From Neogemmobacter tilapiae (GTDB taxonomy: Bacteria > Pseudomonadota > Alphaproteobacteria > Rhodobacterales > Rhodobacteraceae), in contig NZ_BMYJ01000010.1 of NCBI RefSeq assembly GCF_014652215.1, positions 1 through 64,000 on the forward strand: a stretch of DNA of 64,000 bases, in the 5' to 3' direction. The position numbers and the translations under genes were made by a program. A model generated the notes under the pieces. The model was given only the letters and a program-made list of their open reading frames with translations, was not told where the DNA came from and searched no databases. This document shows positions 8,816-18,054 of the stretch, piece by piece; the first letter of the stretch is position 1; every line of letters begins with the position of its first letter.

Positions 8816-8844
8816 AAAAGGGCAGGCGAAACGCCTGCCCTTTT
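8816..8844. terminator. Bidirectional intrinsic terminator
   Basis: GGGCAGGCG-AAA-CGCCTGCCC is a perfect 9-bp stem flanked by AAAA and TTTT, so it can end both the OmpA-lipoprotein transcript and the convergent atp operon, whose last gene stops at 8879. Confidence 0.9.
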
Positions 8845-8878
8845 GCTTTGGTCTGTGTCGCTTTTAGTGAAGACGCTT

Positions 8879-9439
8879 TTAGTGAAGGCGGGCCGCCACC
8901 TGGATGATCGCATCGTCAATCGACGATTGCGCTTTTTCCTTGGTGGCCTGTGCCGCCAGAACCTCGGTCGCCGCAGCCACGGCCACGTTCACCGCTTTCT
9001 CGCGCACTTCCCGCACCGCCGCCGCCTCGGCGCTGGCGATCCGGTCGGTTGCCGCCGCCAGACGGCGGGCAATCGAAACCTTCAGCTCTTCCTTGGCTTG
9101 CGCCGCAGCGGCCATCGCCTCTTCCTTGGCCGAAGCTACGATCCGTGCCGATTGCTCTTGCACTTCACGCGCCTTGCGGTCGTAGGAACCCAAAAGCTCC
9201 TTGGCCTCTTCCCGCAGGGCGCGGGCTTCGGCCAGTTCTGCTTTGATCTGCTCGGCCCGCGCATCCAGCATGCCCGTGACCTTGCCCGGCACCTTCATGT
9301 AGACAAGGATGCCCACGAACAGAAGGAAGGCCAGCAGCACCACGAAGTCGGTGTTGCGCAGCGAAAAGAAGGGGCCGGTGGCCGCAAAGGCCGGGCTTGC
9401 CATCAGCGTTGCGGCCGTCGAAAGGATCAGCTTGTTCAT
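8879..9439 (-). CDS. atpF: ATP synthase Fo subunit b
   Basis: A 186-residue peripheral-stalk subunit. A signal-like hydrophobic N-terminus is followed by a membrane anchor (about residues 30-48) and then a long charged Ala/Glu/Lys-rich coiled coil. It links Fo to F1 as a heterodimer with b'. Last gene of the atpI-B-E-F'-F operon, four bases after b'. The F1 genes are not in the window, the normal split for Rhodobacteraceae. b and b' are similar in outline; order and the MKVPGKVTGMLDAR-type region after the anchor support b here. Confidence 0.93.
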   Translation of the reverse strand: MNKLILSTAATLMASPAFAATGPFFSLRNTDFVVLLAFLLFVGILVYMKVPGKVTGMLDARAEQIKAELAEARALREEAKELLGSYDRKAREVQEQSARIVASAKEEAMAAAAQAKEELKVSIARRLAAATDRIASAEAAAVREVREKAVNVAVAAATEVLAAQATKEKAQSSIDDAIIQVAARLH

Positions 9440-9443
9440 CAGA

Positions 9444-9980
9444 TTACCCTTTCAGTCGGGCAGCAACCGCTGCCTGAATAGAGGCCGCATCGGCATTGCC
9501 ACCCAGAACCGAAACCAGTTCTTGCGCGGTTGCGCCGGCCACTTCGGTCACGCTTTGCAGCGCGCCGGCCCGGATTTCGCCGATGACCTTTTCCGATTCC
9601 GCCGTCTTGGCCGCGATTTCGGCATCGGCCTTGGCTGTCGCCGCATCCAGATCTTTCTGGATTTCAGCTTTCGCTTCGGCCACGATTTTTGCCGCTTCGC
9701 TCCGCGCGGTTGCCAGCGCGTCGTTGTAGGCTTTTTCCGCGTCGCGGGCTTTTTGCTTCAGCTCTTCGGCCGCCGCCAGATCATTGGTGATCGTGCCACG
9801 ACGTTCGGCCAGAACCGCCCCGATGCGCGGCAGCGCGATGCGCGACAGCACGACATAGATGACGACCAGCGCCACCAGAAGCCAGAAGATCTGGTTCGGG
9901 AAATGGGCGAACTCAAGTTGCGGAATGCCCGCTTTCGCGGCCTCGGCCCCGTGTTCCGCCACTGTTGTCTCAGTTGCCAC
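9444..9980 (-). CDS. atpG: ATP synthase Fo subunit b'
   Basis: A 178-residue b' subunit (often called atpF2 or atpX/atpG in photosynthetic and alphaproteobacterial genomes). A charged 30-residue N-terminus precedes one membrane helix ([20 protein letters not shown], about residues 34-53) and a long Ala/Lys/Glu coiled coil. It forms the peripheral stalk with b. It follows atpE after 83 bases and precedes atpF by four. Confidence 0.92.
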   Translation of the reverse strand: MATETTVAEHGAEAAKAGIPQLEFAHFPNQIFWLLVALVVIYVVLSRIALPRIGAVLAERRGTITNDLAAAEELKQKARDAEKAYNDALATARSEAAKIVAEAKAEIQKDLDAATAKADAEIAAKTAESEKVIGEIRAGALQSVTEVAGATAQELVSVLGGNADAASIQAAVAARLKG

Positions 9981-10063
9981 GTTGTCCTCCTTCGGATCCG
10001 TTTAGCGGATCAGCGGCACCCGGTTAGGATGCCGCTGTCCAGATACAGGATTCGAATTCCGGA

Positions 10064-10300
10064 TCAGACCGCGAACATCAGCAGCAAAGCGACGAGGAAC
10101 GAGAAGATCCCCAGAGCTTCGGCAAAGGCCAGGCCGATGAACAGCGTCGCGGTTTGCGAGGCAGCAGCCGACGGGTTGCGCAGGGCACCGGCGAGGAAGT
10201 TGGCAGCCACGTTGCCGACCCCCATAGCGGCCACGCCCGAACCGATGGCGGCCAGACCGGCACCGATGAACTGACCCAGGTTTGCGATTTCGCCTTCCAT
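10064..10300 (-). CDS. atpE: ATP synthase Fo subunit c
   Basis: A 78-residue double-helix proteolipid that forms the proton-driven rotor ring. Helix 1 has the glycine-rich [18 protein letters not shown] pattern, the polar loop is RNPS (about residues 42-45), and helix 2 carries the proton-carrying Glu in [11 protein letters not shown] (about residue 61). Located between atpB and atpF'. A GGAGAGAAATC ribosome binding region precedes the ATG; the wider spacing on both sides fits the extra synthesis needed for subunit c. Confidence 0.97.
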   Translation of the reverse strand: MEGEIANLGQFIGAGLAAIGSGVAAMGVGNVAANFLAGALRNPSAAASQTATLFIGLAFAEALGIFSFLVALLLMFAV

Positions 10301-10356
10301 GATTTCTCTCCTTGGATGGTATTCTGATGTGTTTCGGTTGTTCGTATTGACGCTGG

Positions 10357-11109
10357 TCAGTGGCCCGGATGCAGGGCGTCTTTCAGATAGACACAGGTCA
10401 GGATGGTGAAGACATAGGCCTGAATAAAGGCGACCAGCACCTCCAGCCCATAGACGGCGGCGATGCCAAAGATCGCCAGCGGGCTGATCAGCGTGACTGC
10501 TGCAAAGCCTGCGAAAACCTTGATCATGGCGTGACCGGCCATGATGTTGCCGGCCAGACGAATGGAATGGCTGACCGGACGGACGAAGTAGCTGATCACC
10601 TCGATCACCGCGATGATGGGGCGCAGGATCAGCGGCGCATCGGACATCCAGAACAGGCCCAGAAAATGGGTGCCGTGTTTGATCAGGCCCAGCAGGGTGA
10701 CGAAGATAAAGACGCCAAAGCCCAGAACCGCCGTCACCGCGATATGCGAGGTGGGTGTAAAGGACATGGGCAAGAGGCCCAGCATGTTGGCGAACAGGAT
10801 GAAGACGAAAAGGGTCATGATCATGGGGAAGTATTTCACTCCGTCATGCCCCGCGATTTCCTCGACCATCTTGTAGACCATGCCATAGGCCATTTCCGCC
10901 ATCGACTGGATGCGGCCCGGAATGACAGCGCGGCCACGGGTGCCGAAAACGAACAGGGCAACCACGACCAGCACGCAAAGGCCCAGCCAGAGGGTCACGT
11001 TGGTCGGCGTATACCAGTGGATCGGACCATCGCCGAACAGCGGCTTGATCTGGAACTGGTCCAGAGGATGGAAAACCAGTCCGCCTTCCTCGTGCGCTTC
11101 ACCCGCCAT
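10357..11109 (-). CDS. atpB: ATP synthase Fo subunit a
   Basis: A 250-residue integral membrane stator subunit with proton half-channels. The essential Arg lies in the [19 protein letters not shown] helix (about residue 188) and the C-terminal helix ends in the [12 protein letters not shown] block. [10 protein letters not shown] at 11109 is chosen as start; an earlier in-frame start lies inside atpI. The gene overlaps the atpI end by 11 bases. Confidence 0.95.
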   Translation of the reverse strand: MAGEAHEEGGLVFHPLDQFQIKPLFGDGPIHWYTPTNVTLWLGLCVLVVVALFVFGTRGRAVIPGRIQSMAEMAYGMVYKMVEEIAGHDGVKYFPMIMTLFVFILFANMLGLLPMSFTPTSHIAVTAVLGFGVFIFVTLLGLIKHGTHFLGLFWMSDAPLILRPIIAVIEVISYFVRPVSHSIRLAGNIMAGHAMIKVFAGFAAVTLISPLAIFGIAAVYGLEVLVAFIQAYVFTILTCVYLKDALHPGH

Positions 11110-11434
11110 TGTCTTCCCCTTCACCGGCCGCCTTGGCGACCTCTCTTCTCTGCACTTCACGGGCCGAACGCAGCATGGTCTTTATCCCTGCCGCAAGGCC
11201 CGCCAGAATGAACAGCACCAGAAACAGCGGCATGGTCCCCAAGACCTTGTCCAAACCGAAACCGATGCCAAAGCCGATCATCAGACCGGCCACCAACTCG
11301 ATCACCATCCGCCAGGCCAGGTTGGCCTGACGAAAATCCTTTTCCGCGCGGGGCGGCGGCGTGTTGGCCGCTTTGACCTTGGTCAACCGCTCCTCAAGCC
11401 GCTCGAGCTGGGCGCGGGTCGCATCATCGGTCAT
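11099..11434 (-). CDS. atpI: AtpI, ATP synthase assembly protein
   Basis: A 111-residue small membrane protein heading the Fo operon. An N-terminal charged region (about residues 1-45) is followed by two hydrophobic helices ([20 protein letters not shown] and [19 protein letters not shown]). AtpI proteins assist c-ring assembly or magnesium uptake; the detailed role is not settled. The gene starts 200 bases from the divergent arsR-type gene, with an AT-rich region between them. Confidence 0.9.
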   Translation of the reverse strand: MTDDATRAQLERLEERLTKVKAANTPPPRAEKDFRQANLAWRMVIELVAGLMIGFGIGFGLDKVLGTMPLFLVLFILAGLAAGIKTMLRSAREVQRREVAKAAGEGEDNGG

Positions 11435-11516
11435 GGTCAGAACCCCGTGGAATTCGCGGGCAAACTAGGTGCGAGGGGGGCAGGAGTCAAGGCGGCATTT
11501 CATGCGGAGAAAGCCA

Positions 11517-11549
11517 ATTAAGTATATGATTTAAAATTATAAATTATGT
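11517..11549. promoter_or_regulatory. AT-rich island with imperfect inverted repeat, possible ArsR operator/promoter
   Basis: Of these 33 bases nearly all are A or T. ATGATTTA (11526-11533) and TAAATTAT (11540-11547) form an 8-bp inverted repeat with one mismatch around a 6-base spacer, the layout of ArsR/SmtB operators. TATAAT can be read on the minus strand towards atpI. The site is about equidistant from atpI and the ArsR-type gene, so it could carry promoters for both. Binding is inference only. Confidence 0.4.
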
Positions 11550-11638
11550 AGCCCGACATTACCGGCCATCCGGGCGCGGCCCAGCCCATATTCAACCATC
11601 CGGTTGACGGTTTGCCCGCAAAAGGGCAAAGCAGGGCC

Positions 11639-11977
11639 ATGGATGCCGCCCTCGACACCGCCTTTGCCGCCTTGGCCGACCCTACCCGCCGCGCCATTCT
11701 GGCGATGCTGTTGGAGGATGACATGGCCGTGACCGATGTTGCCGCCCCCTTTGCCATGTCGCTGGCCGCCATATCCAAACATCTGAACGTTTTGGCCGAC
11801 GCGGGACTGATCACGCGTGAGAAGCGCGGGCGGGTCATCTGGTGCAAGTTGGAACCCGATTCCCTGCGGGCCGCTTCGGTCTGGATGCAGGGCTTTGGCC
11901 AATTCGAGCCGGTTAACCTTGAGGCCTTTGAACGTTTCCTTGAAACCGAGTTGTCGGACCCACCGCCCGAAGAATAG
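11639..11977 (+). CDS. ArsR-family transcriptional regulator
   Basis: A 112-residue winged-helix repressor. The N-terminal ALADPTRRAILAML helix and the recognition segment MSLAAISKHLNVLADAGLI (about residues 40-58) followed by the RGRVIWCKLEP wing are typical of the metal-independent ArsR subgroup often paired with SRPBCC or transporter genes. No cysteine pair for metal sensing is seen. ATG at 11639 is taken; a TTG at 11612 lies upstream in frame. No obvious target gene follows it, so its regulon is unknown. Confidence 0.88.
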   Translation: MDAALDTAFAALADPTRRAILAMLLEDDMAVTDVAAPFAMSLAAISKHLNVLADAGLITREKRGRVIWCKLEPDSLRAASVWMQGFGQFEPVNLEAFERFLETELSDPPPEE

Positions 11978-12090
11978 CCCGCAACCGGAAACATTGCCCA
12001 GATAACGCGCCAAACAATCCCCGCGTGTGCCGCAGTTTTGCCCCGACTCCCGCAGAAGCTGAACCCATCGAAGGCAAGACAAGCGGAGTA

Positions 12091-12240
12091 ATGATCATGC
12101 GGTTTTTGATGTCCCTGTTCGAGGCAAGCGTCGGGAATGACACCTTTACGCGTCGCCTGGACCGCTTGAGCCGCCGTCAGCCCGCCCCGGTGACGGGCCG
12201 CGTGGTCTTTAGGACTCGGTCAGCACGTCGGGGAGCCTGA
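12091..12240 (+). CDS. Small hypothetical protein
   Basis: A possible 49-residue basic protein starting MIMRFLMSLFEASVGND, with GGAG five bases before the ATG. The N-terminus is a short amphipathic or hydrophobic helix and the C-terminus is Arg-rich. The last 32 bases overlap the end of mipZ on the other strand. I recognise no family; the ribosome binding site is the main support. Confidence 0.35.
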   Translation: MIMRFLMSLFEASVGNDTFTRRLDRLSRRQPAPVTGRVVFRTRSARRGA

Positions 12241-13003
12241 GTTCCCGGATCAGGTCGCGCAATTCCTGCCGGGCGGCGATGTTTGACATGTTCATCTGCC
12301 CCTCGCCGGTTTCTTTTAGGTCCAGCAAGGTCAGGCCCTTGGGGAACAATTCCCGAAAGATCACCCGTTCGGAAAAGCCTGGGGCGACACGAAAGCCGAT
12401 GCGGCGCGACAATTCTTCCAGCGCCGCGCCCACCTTGCGCTTGTTGTTCATCGCTTGCGCGCCAAGCCGGTTGCGCAAAACGATCCAGTCGATGGGCTTT
12501 AGCCCGGCCTGCGCCCGCGACTGGCGCGCGGCCCAGACCATTTCAGCATAGATCGACGGCCCTAGAACCTTGCCGCTGTCGGGGTCGGTGCGGGCCAGAA
12601 GGTCGAAATCAATGAAACTGTCGTTGAGGGGGGTGATCAGCGTGCTGGCCGAGGCATGGGCCATCTGGCTGAGTTTCGTATGGCTGCCGGGGCAGTCGAT
12701 GACAATGAAATCAGTGGCGCTGTCCAGATGCTCCATCGCCGCAGACAGGCGTTCGCCGTCCTGCGTATCGGTCTTTTGGCTGCTGGAGAGGTCGACATAT
12801 TCCGGCATCGGCAGATTGTGCCCCGAACGGGCGACAAAGGCGCGGCGGTTTTCCAAGTAGCGGCCAAAGCTGCGCTGGCGCAGATCAAGGTCCAAGGCGC
12901 CGACACGCTTGCCCAGCCGCAAGAGGGCGGTGGCGACATGCATCGAGGTGGTCGACTTGCCCGAGCCACCCTTTTCATTCCCGACAACGATAATATGCGC
13001 CAA
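12209..13003 (-). CDS. mipZ: MipZ, ParA-like cell division positioning ATPase
   Basis: A 264-residue Walker-type ATPase. The deviant P-loop NEKGGSGKSTT is at residues 9-19 and LDLDLRQRSFGRYLENR (about residues 37-53) matches the alphaproteobacterial MipZ family rather than ParA/Soj. In Caulobacter MipZ binds ParB at the origins and blocks FtsZ polymerisation near the poles, placing the division site at midcell. It is monocistronic here. ATG at 13003 has no better competitor. Confidence 0.9.
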   Translation of the reverse strand: MAHIIVVGNEKGGSGKSTTSMHVATALLRLGKRVGALDLDLRQRSFGRYLENRRAFVARSGHNLPMPEYVDLSSSQKTDTQDGERLSAAMEHLDSATDFIVIDCPGSHTKLSQMAHASASTLITPLNDSFIDFDLLARTDPDSGKVLGPSIYAEMVWAARQSRAQAGLKPIDWIVLRNRLGAQAMNNKRKVGAALEELSRRIGFRVAPGFSERVIFRELFPKGLTLLDLKETGEGQMNMSNIAARQELRDLIRELRLPDVLTES

Positions 13004-13096
13004 ATCTTCCCCCGCGCATGGAATTCATGGGCTGGCAGGCCCGTTGCGCCAAGGGGCTATCTGTTGGCCGATGAGGGCGCAAGGGGTAACGCTATT

Positions 13097-13861
13097 TCAA
13101 GCCGCTCGTTCAAGGAGCCTCTGATAGACCTGATCCGAAACACTCTGCTCAATTACGTTGGCATTATGCGAAAGAACACCAAGATAGGTGCCGAGCGCTT
13201 TTTTGTCGACGACCACTGCCACACGACCGGGCGCATTTTCTAGCCTTGCCAGATCACCAAATTTTGCCGCTGCGTAAATGACGGAATTCTTATGCTCGCT
13301 GACTGCTTCGAAAACGAGTTTACGCTCTTTGACTGTTACAACAGATGTCAGATGCCATTTCGTATTTGAAGCACCGACGATTTCGACATCCCTCGCCACA
13401 AATTTCGGATCATAGACGGATCGCAGACGCTCGATCAGAAGTTCCGAGTTATCCTTATGCCTGCGTTCTGCGATTCTCATCGCAGTGAGATTGACTGCTT
13501 CTTGCGAAGCGTTTGCGATCACGGCGACTGCCCCTATCAGTTGATCCTTGTTCGCCGTCAGAAAGAAAAAGGCGGCATCATCGAAGCTGATGCCCACCGT
13601 TTCTGCGATGGTCTTGGCCTGCCGACGATAGATCCCTTCACCGCCCATCAGCAGGGCCTCTTCGAAACCCGCCCCGAAGTCGGATACAAAGAAATTTTCA
13701 CCGTTCTGTTCGATGCGGACAACGACATATCCCCCGCTGGCATACATCAGGGGAGTCGTCACGAAATGCGCCCCAGCAACACTTTCTACGCTGACAAGCC
13801 GTGCAACGGCGGCGCGCACAAAGTCTTGAATCACATGGGCTTCTTGTAGCGTGGCGTTCAT
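13097..13861 (-). CDS. DUF1828-like protein of unknown function
   Basis: A 254-residue soluble protein. The region from about residue 30 to 65, with a strand-rich pattern ending in FFVSDFGAGFEEA, resembles the DUF1828 domain seen in phage and accessory genes. A His/Asn-poor C-terminal half has HKNSVIYAAAKFGDLARL. No signal peptide or membrane segment. Its ATG overlaps the stop of the preceding gene (ATGA), so the two form one coupled unit. GC content is lower than neighbours (for example 25 to 27 of 60 bases in 13261-13380), which suggests acquisition by transfer. Function unknown. Confidence 0.7.
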   Translation of the reverse strand: MNATLQEAHVIQDFVRAAVARLVSVESVAGAHFVTTPLMYASGGYVVVRIEQNGENFFVSDFGAGFEEALLMGGEGIYRRQAKTIAETVGISFDDAAFFFLTANKDQLIGAVAVIANASQEAVNLTAMRIAERRHKDNSELLIERLRSVYDPKFVARDVEIVGASNTKWHLTSVVTVKERKLVFEAVSEHKNSVIYAAAKFGDLARLENAPGRVAVVVDKKALGTYLGVLSHNANVIEQSVSDQVYQRLLERAA

Positions 13862-14391
13862 ATCAGTCGGGCCGACCAAGGAGGTGGTGGCAGCAATGCC
13901 ACGCCCTTGATTCTAAATTGTTTTTCAACAAACTCAAGGGCCTTTTCAAAGGGCATGTCCGCGACCGGAACCGCGATATCCAGGATACCGTTCCGAACAC
14001 GTTTCGGGGAGTAGGCCCAATTGAGATGGAAGTCATGAAGATGCGTACCCCTGATGGCGATCATCCTATATTCGGGCGGCCCGCAATTCTTGTTATTATG
14101 CGCTTGAAATGGACGCCAATCCAGTCGGCAAATCGGTCCCCCCTTGGGCTGCGAGGTCGACGGGGAATACTCCAGCTGAAAGGCAACTTGTCGATCCGGT
14201 AGTTCAATTCGCGCCCTTGCCCGGAAGGCCAAACCGGCCATTGTTACGCCATCAATGTCTAGAGGGGATACAAGATCAGCATAATCCTTGCGCGCGGTCA
14301 CAACCCAATCAGGATTGATGGCCAGTTCCTTCTGCGCCACATAAAAACTGTCGAGATCAACATCTGTCTGCATGGGCAGATAGTCCGACAA
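13858..14391 (-). CDS. Hypothetical protein, first gene of a two-gene cassette
   Basis: A 177-residue soluble protein that I cannot assign with confidence. The middle contains FQLEYSPSTSQPKG and a Gly/Pro/Cys stretch, then TRG-less GTHLHDFHLNW with several histidines (about residues 116-126), and the end is proline-rich (LLPPPPW). It precedes and overlaps the DUF1828-like gene by four bases. The arrangement of two small coupled, lower-GC genes between mipZ and rpmE is typical of toxin-antitoxin or defence modules, but no toxin motif is identifiable. Confidence 0.65.
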   Translation of the reverse strand: MSDYLPMQTDVDLDSFYVAQKELAINPDWVVTARKDYADLVSPLDIDGVTMAGLAFRARARIELPDRQVAFQLEYSPSTSQPKGGPICRLDWRPFQAHNNKNCGPPEYRMIAIRGTHLHDFHLNWAYSPKRVRNGILDIAVPVADMPFEKALEFVEKQFRIKGVALLPPPPWSARLI

Positions 14392-14431
14392 TTTTTGCGT
14401 GAGTCAATCGCATCAGCGACTGGATGAAAAA

Positions 14432-14453
14432 GGGCGCAACCTGCGTTGCGCCC
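14432..14453. terminator. Bidirectional intrinsic terminator after rpmE
   Basis: GGGCGCAA-CCTGCG-TTGCGCCC is a perfect 8-bp stem. It is followed by TTTT on the plus strand and preceded by a run of As (TTTTT on the minus strand). It ends the minus-strand rpmE transcript, which stops at 14477. Confidence 0.85.
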
Positions 14454-14476
14454 TTTTCTTTCCGCGAAGGGTTGGA

Positions 14477-14698
14477 TCAGAAACCCAGACCTTCGTATTT
14501 GTTCTTGAACTTCGACACGCGGCCGCCGGTGTCCATCAGTTTGGCGGTCTGGCCGGTCCAGGCGGGGTGGGCCAGCGGGTCGATGTCGAGCGCCATCTGG
14601 TCGCCCTCTTTGCCCCAAGTGGTTTTGGTTTGAAAGATCGTGCCGTCGGTCATCTTGACGTCGATCAGGTGGTAATCGGGATGGATGTCTTTTTTCAT
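14477..14698 (-). CDS. rpmE: 50S ribosomal protein L31 (zinc-independent form)
   Basis: A 73-residue L31 beginning [20 protein letters not shown]31 bridges the two subunits at the central protuberance. It has no cysteine at all, so it is the C-minus, zinc-free form. It follows rplS after 11 bases and ends with a hairpin terminator. Confidence 0.95.
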   Translation of the reverse strand: MKKDIHPDYHLIDVKMTDGTIFQTKTTWGKEGDQMALDIDPLAHPAWTGQTAKLMDTGGRVSKFKNKYEGLGF

Positions 14699-14709
14699 CG
14701 TTCCGGTCC

Positions 14710-15087
14710 TTATTCGGCGTCTTTGGCTTTGTAATTGGTGACTTCGGCGATACGGGCCGATTTGCCGCGACGGGTGCGGAGGTAGTAAAGTTTCGCACGG
14801 CGGACACGGCCACGACGCACAACCTCGATCGAGTCGATGTTGGTCGAATAGAGCGGGAACACGCGTTCCACGCCTTCACCGAAGGAAATCTTGCGGACGG
14901 TGAACGAGGCCGAAATGGTCAGACCGCCCTTGCGGCTGATCACGACGCCTTCATAGTTCTGCACGCGCGAGCGGCTGCCTTCGGTCACTTTGAAACCGAC
15001 GCGAACGGTGTCGCCGGCCTTGAAGTCGGGGATATTCTTGCCAAGCGCGGCAATCTGCTCGGCTTCGATCTGCGCGATGAGGTTCAT
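14710..15087 (-). CDS. rplS: 50S ribosomal protein L19
   Basis: A 125-residue L19, at the 30S-50S interface. [20 protein letters not shown] and the central [14 protein letters not shown] segment are typical. In many bacteria rplS directly follows trmD; here a DMT transporter gene on the opposite strand and a 286-base spacer stand between them. The TTGCGG/CCGCAA hairpin at 15107-15123 lies in its 5' untranslated region. Confidence 0.96.
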   Translation of the reverse strand: MNLIAQIEAEQIAALGKNIPDFKAGDTVRVGFKVTEGSRSRVQNYEGVVISRKGGLTISASFTVRKISFGEGVERVFPLYSTNIDSIEVVRRGRVRRAKLYYLRTRRGKSARIAEVTNYKAKDAE

Positions 15088-15382
15088 GCGCTTCTCCTAC
15101 ATATGCTTGCGGTGGTTCCGCAAAGGTGATGCCGCCGCATTGCTTCTGGTCCTTGACCGGATCCCCGCAGTGCGAGTCCGCCAGAGTTGTGGCCTGCTTT
15201 GATCGACCGCCCCTTTCCATCTGTTCCCGCCAAAGGTTGCGGGTCCGGCAAAGGGAATCGGGTCCGACGGGCCTTTCGACCCCGGACCGTGGGCGTATAG
15301 GTCGGGTGGGGGCACGGGTCAAGAGGGGTTGCAGGGGGCAGGGCAAAGCGCGACAAGGGCAGGCTTTCAAAGGATGGTTGGG
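15088..15382. other. Intergenic spacer between rplS and DMT transporter
   Basis: Divergent 295-base spacer. Apart from the TTGCGG-TGGTT-CCGCAA hairpin (15107-15123) I see no RNA gene, repeat or coding sequence. It must hold promoters for rplS (minus) and the transporter (plus), but no convincing boxes were picked by eye. Confidence 0.5.
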
Positions 15383-16252
15383 ATGGATCAGGCAGGGCGG
15401 CCCCTGATGGGCGTGGCGCTGGTGTCGCTGGCGGTGTTTCTGTTCGCGCTGTCGGATGTGGTGGGCAAGCATCTGATGACGCTTTATCCGGTGCCCTTTG
15501 TGCAGGCGGGGCGGTATCTGGTGAACCTGTCGCTGCTTTTGGTGATCATGGCGCCGCGGCATGGGGCGGGGCTTTGGCAGACGCGGCGGACGGGTCTGGT
15601 GCTGCTGCGGGGTGGAATTCTGGCGATGGCGTCCTTGACGATGGGCCATGCGCTGCGGCTGATGCCGGTGGGCGAGGCGGTGACGATTTCCTATCTGGCG
15701 CCATTCCTGCTGATGCTGGCCTCGGGGCCGGTGTTGGGGGAAAGGGTGCCGGGGGCGGCGTGGGTGGGGGCAGGCGTGGCCTTTTGCGGTGTGCTGCTGA
15801 TTCTGCGGCCAGGGTCAGGGTTGGACCCGGTGGGTGTCATCTGGGCCTTGGCGAATGCAGGGCTGGCGACGGGTTATATGCTGACGACACGAATGCTGAC
15901 CCGCAGCGAGACGACGATGGCGATGCTGTTCCATGTGGCGCTGGTGGGGTCGGTGATCTTTGTGGGGATGGCTTTGGCCGATTGGCCTGCGGTGTTGCCG
16001 GGGGCGGGGGATGCGGGGTTGATCCTGCTGCTGGGCTGTCTGGCGACGGGGGGACATTTCCTGTTCACGGCAGCCTTCCGCGAGGCCCCTGCGGCGCTGC
16101 TGGCCCCGATCAACTATGTGCATCTGGTTTGGGCGGGGCTTTTGGGTTGGCTGGTGTTCGACCATCTGCCCGATGCCCTGTCGATTGCGGGCATGGCGCT
16201 GGTTCTGGCGGCGGGGATGTCGGTGGCCCTGCGGGCGGCGCGTCAGTCCTGA
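15383..16252 (+). CDS. DMT-superfamily (EamA) transporter
   Basis: A 289-residue inner-membrane protein made of two EamA repeats, about ten hydrophobic segments, with [16 protein letters not shown] early and [21 protein letters not shown] late. It exports or imports a small metabolite whose identity cannot be told from sequence. AAAGG at 15369-15373 lies nine bases before the ATG at 15383, so that start is preferred over the ATG at 15374. It ends ten bases into the 3' end of trmD, which is convergent. Confidence 0.85.
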   Translation: MDQAGRPLMGVALVSLAVFLFALSDVVGKHLMTLYPVPFVQAGRYLVNLSLLLVIMAPRHGAGLWQTRRTGLVLLRGGILAMASLTMGHALRLMPVGEAVTISYLAPFLLMLASGPVLGERVPGAAWVGAGVAFCGVLLILRPGSGLDPVGVIWALANAGLATGYMLTTRMLTRSETTMAMLFHVALVGSVIFVGMALADWPAVLPGAGDAGLILLLGCLATGGHFLFTAAFREAPAALLAPINYVHLVWAGLLGWLVFDHLPDALSIAGMALVLAAGMSVALRAARQS

Positions 16253-17061
16253 TCCTGCCCGCGTCTGGCCCAAAGGTCGGGCCGCCGTGCGCGGGTGATC
16301 CGTTCCGATTCCGCCCGGCGCCATTTTTCGACGGCCCCATGGTTGCCCGAGGTCAACACTTCGGGGATATCGCGGCCTTCCCATGTCTGGGGTCTGGTGT
16401 ATTGCGGATATTCCAGCAGCCCCGCCGAAAAGCTTTCCTCTTCGGTCGAGGCCTGATTGCCCAGAACGCCGGGCAGCAGGCGGATGGTGGCATCCAGCAT
16501 GGCCTGGGCGGCCAGTTCACCGCCGGTCAGGACAAAATCGCCCAAGGAGACCTCTTCGATGCCATAGGCATCAAGAACCCGCTGATCGACGCCTTCGAAC
16601 CGACCGCAAAGGAGGGTCAGCCCCTTGGCCCCCGCCCATTGGCGGGCCTTGGCCTGGGTAAAGGGGGCCCCACGCGGGGACAGATAGACGACGGGCCAAA
16701 GGGCGCGGTCGGCGGGCGTGTCAATGGCGGCCTGATCCAGCGCGCGGGCCACGACATCGGGCCGCAGAACCATACCCGCGCCGCCCCCGGCGGGGGTGTC
16801 ATCGACATTGCGGTGCTTGCCTTCGCCAAAAGTCCGCAGATCAATGGTGTCCAGCGCCCAGCGGCCCATATCCAGCGCCTTGCCAGTCAGCGACAGGCCC
16901 AGAATGCCGGGGAAAGCCTCGGGGAACAGGGTGATTATCCGTGCCGTCCAGGCATCCTTGACGCGCACATCGGCCATCAGGTCGCGCGGCTGGGCTGAAA
17001 CGCGGATGGCCAGACGGCCATGCGATTTTTGCGGGGAGGGCGGGGTGTTGTCTTCGGTCAT
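16243..17061 (-). CDS. trmD: tRNA (guanine-37-N1) methyltransferase
   Basis: A 272-residue SPOUT enzyme that methylates G37 next to the anticodon using S-adenosylmethionine. The trefoil-knot region includes [15 protein letters not shown] and [16 protein letters not shown] (about residues 130-180), and the N-terminus [13 protein letters not shown] is conserved. Alphaproteobacterial TrmD carries an N-terminal extension like the one here; an ATG at 16977 would give a 244-residue form closer to E. coli. It lies in the ffh-rpsP-rimM-trmD-rplS region, after a hypothetical membrane protein. Confidence 0.94.
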   Translation of the reverse strand: MTEDNTPPSPQKSHGRLAIRVSAQPRDLMADVRVKDAWTARIITLFPEAFPGILGLSLTGKALDMGRWALDTIDLRTFGEGKHRNVDDTPAGGGAGMVLRPDVVARALDQAAIDTPADRALWPVVYLSPRGAPFTQAKARQWAGAKGLTLLCGRFEGVDQRVLDAYGIEEVSLGDFVLTGGELAAQAMLDATIRLLPGVLGNQASTEEESFSAGLLEYPQYTRPQTWEGRDIPEVLTSGNHGAVEKWRRAESERITRARRPDLWARRGQDQD

Positions 17062-17104
17062 GACCGGGCCATACAAGGAAACACGCCCCGCCGCAAAGCC
17101 CCCG

Positions 17105-18004
17105 CTAGCGGGCGACCCGCCGCGGCTTGGCCTTTTCGATCAGATCAGCCAGTTCCAGCAAGGGCCCGGCGTGGTTTGCATGTTCCCCCGTGGCGCTGAC
17201 AATGTCTTCGGCCTGCGGAAAGCTGGACCAGAGTGTCTTATGCTGGCGCATCAGGGGCAAACTGCGGGTCAGGAACAGTTCCATCAGCCCATGATCCCCC
17301 TTGGCCAAAGCAAAGGCCTGGGCCGGGGCCGGAATGGGCATGTCGCGCAGCACCTGTGCCGGATCGGTGGCACGGAGAATAAAGGCTATGCGCGTCGCCA
17401 TTGGCGCGTCGGATGATTTGATTTGCGATGTCAGGCTTTTCAGCAAAGGCCGCGCCCCGACATGGTCGGACATCGCCCTAAGATGGTTTTCCACCACGCT
17501 GGGTTTGGTGCTGTCGGGCAGTTTTGCAAGGGGGGCGGTCAGTTCGTCGGCCAGTTCAATCTCGGCTTCGTCCGAAAGGACGGTCGGCACACCGATCTTG
17601 CCCAAAGCCTCGTTCACCAAACCACCAAAGCGGGTTTCATCGCTGGGATCCCAGATCAGGCGCGAGATCGGCAAAGCCATGAAGGAAATGATCAAGGGCA
17701 ACATTGTCGGCATCGAAACGTTCAGAGCGGCGATTCCTGCCATACCGCTGCCGATGGCCATACAGACCGCCACGAGGAGCGCTTGGGCGGCTGTCTGGGC
17801 GGTCGCGCGAATCCAGGTGTCGCTTTTTTCCCAGGCGTGGGGGTCACGTGGCCAGTTCGAGGGGCGCATGATGAAAAGCCAAAGCACGAAGATGGCGGTA
17901 AAAACTGGAACCATAAGCCAGCCATGCCCCGCCAGTCCGGCCAAAAGCGGCCCGATGTACAAAAGCGCGGTGGCGCCCATCAACAGCCGCAGCCGAGTTT
18001 GCAT
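17105..18004 (-). CDS. Hypothetical membrane protein between rimM and trmD
   Basis: A 299-residue protein with about four hydrophobic segments in the first 130 residues and a soluble Ala/Leu/Asp-rich C-terminal half ending in KAKPRRVAR. The ATG at 18004 follows a strong GGGGGAAAG; the GTG just before it is less likely. Its position in the rpsP-rimM-trmD operon is an insertion relative to the usual order. I recognise no family. Confidence 0.7.
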   Translation of the reverse strand: MQTRLRLLMGATALLYIGPLLAGLAGHGWLMVPVFTAIFVLWLFIMRPSNWPRDPHAWEKSDTWIRATAQTAAQALLVAVCMAIGSGMAGIAALNVSMPTMLPLIISFMALPISRLIWDPSDETRFGGLVNEALGKIGVPTVLSDEAEIELADELTAPLAKLPDSTKPSVVENHLRAMSDHVGARPLLKSLTSQIKSSDAPMATRIAFILRATDPAQVLRDMPIPAPAQAFALAKGDHGLMELFLTRSLPLMRQHKTLWSSFPQAEDIVSATGEHANHAGPLLELADLIEKAKPRRVAR

Positions 18005-18054
18005 CACTTTCCCCCAGACTTGTGATTGGCGACAGTTTGCGTCGCAATCCGGGT

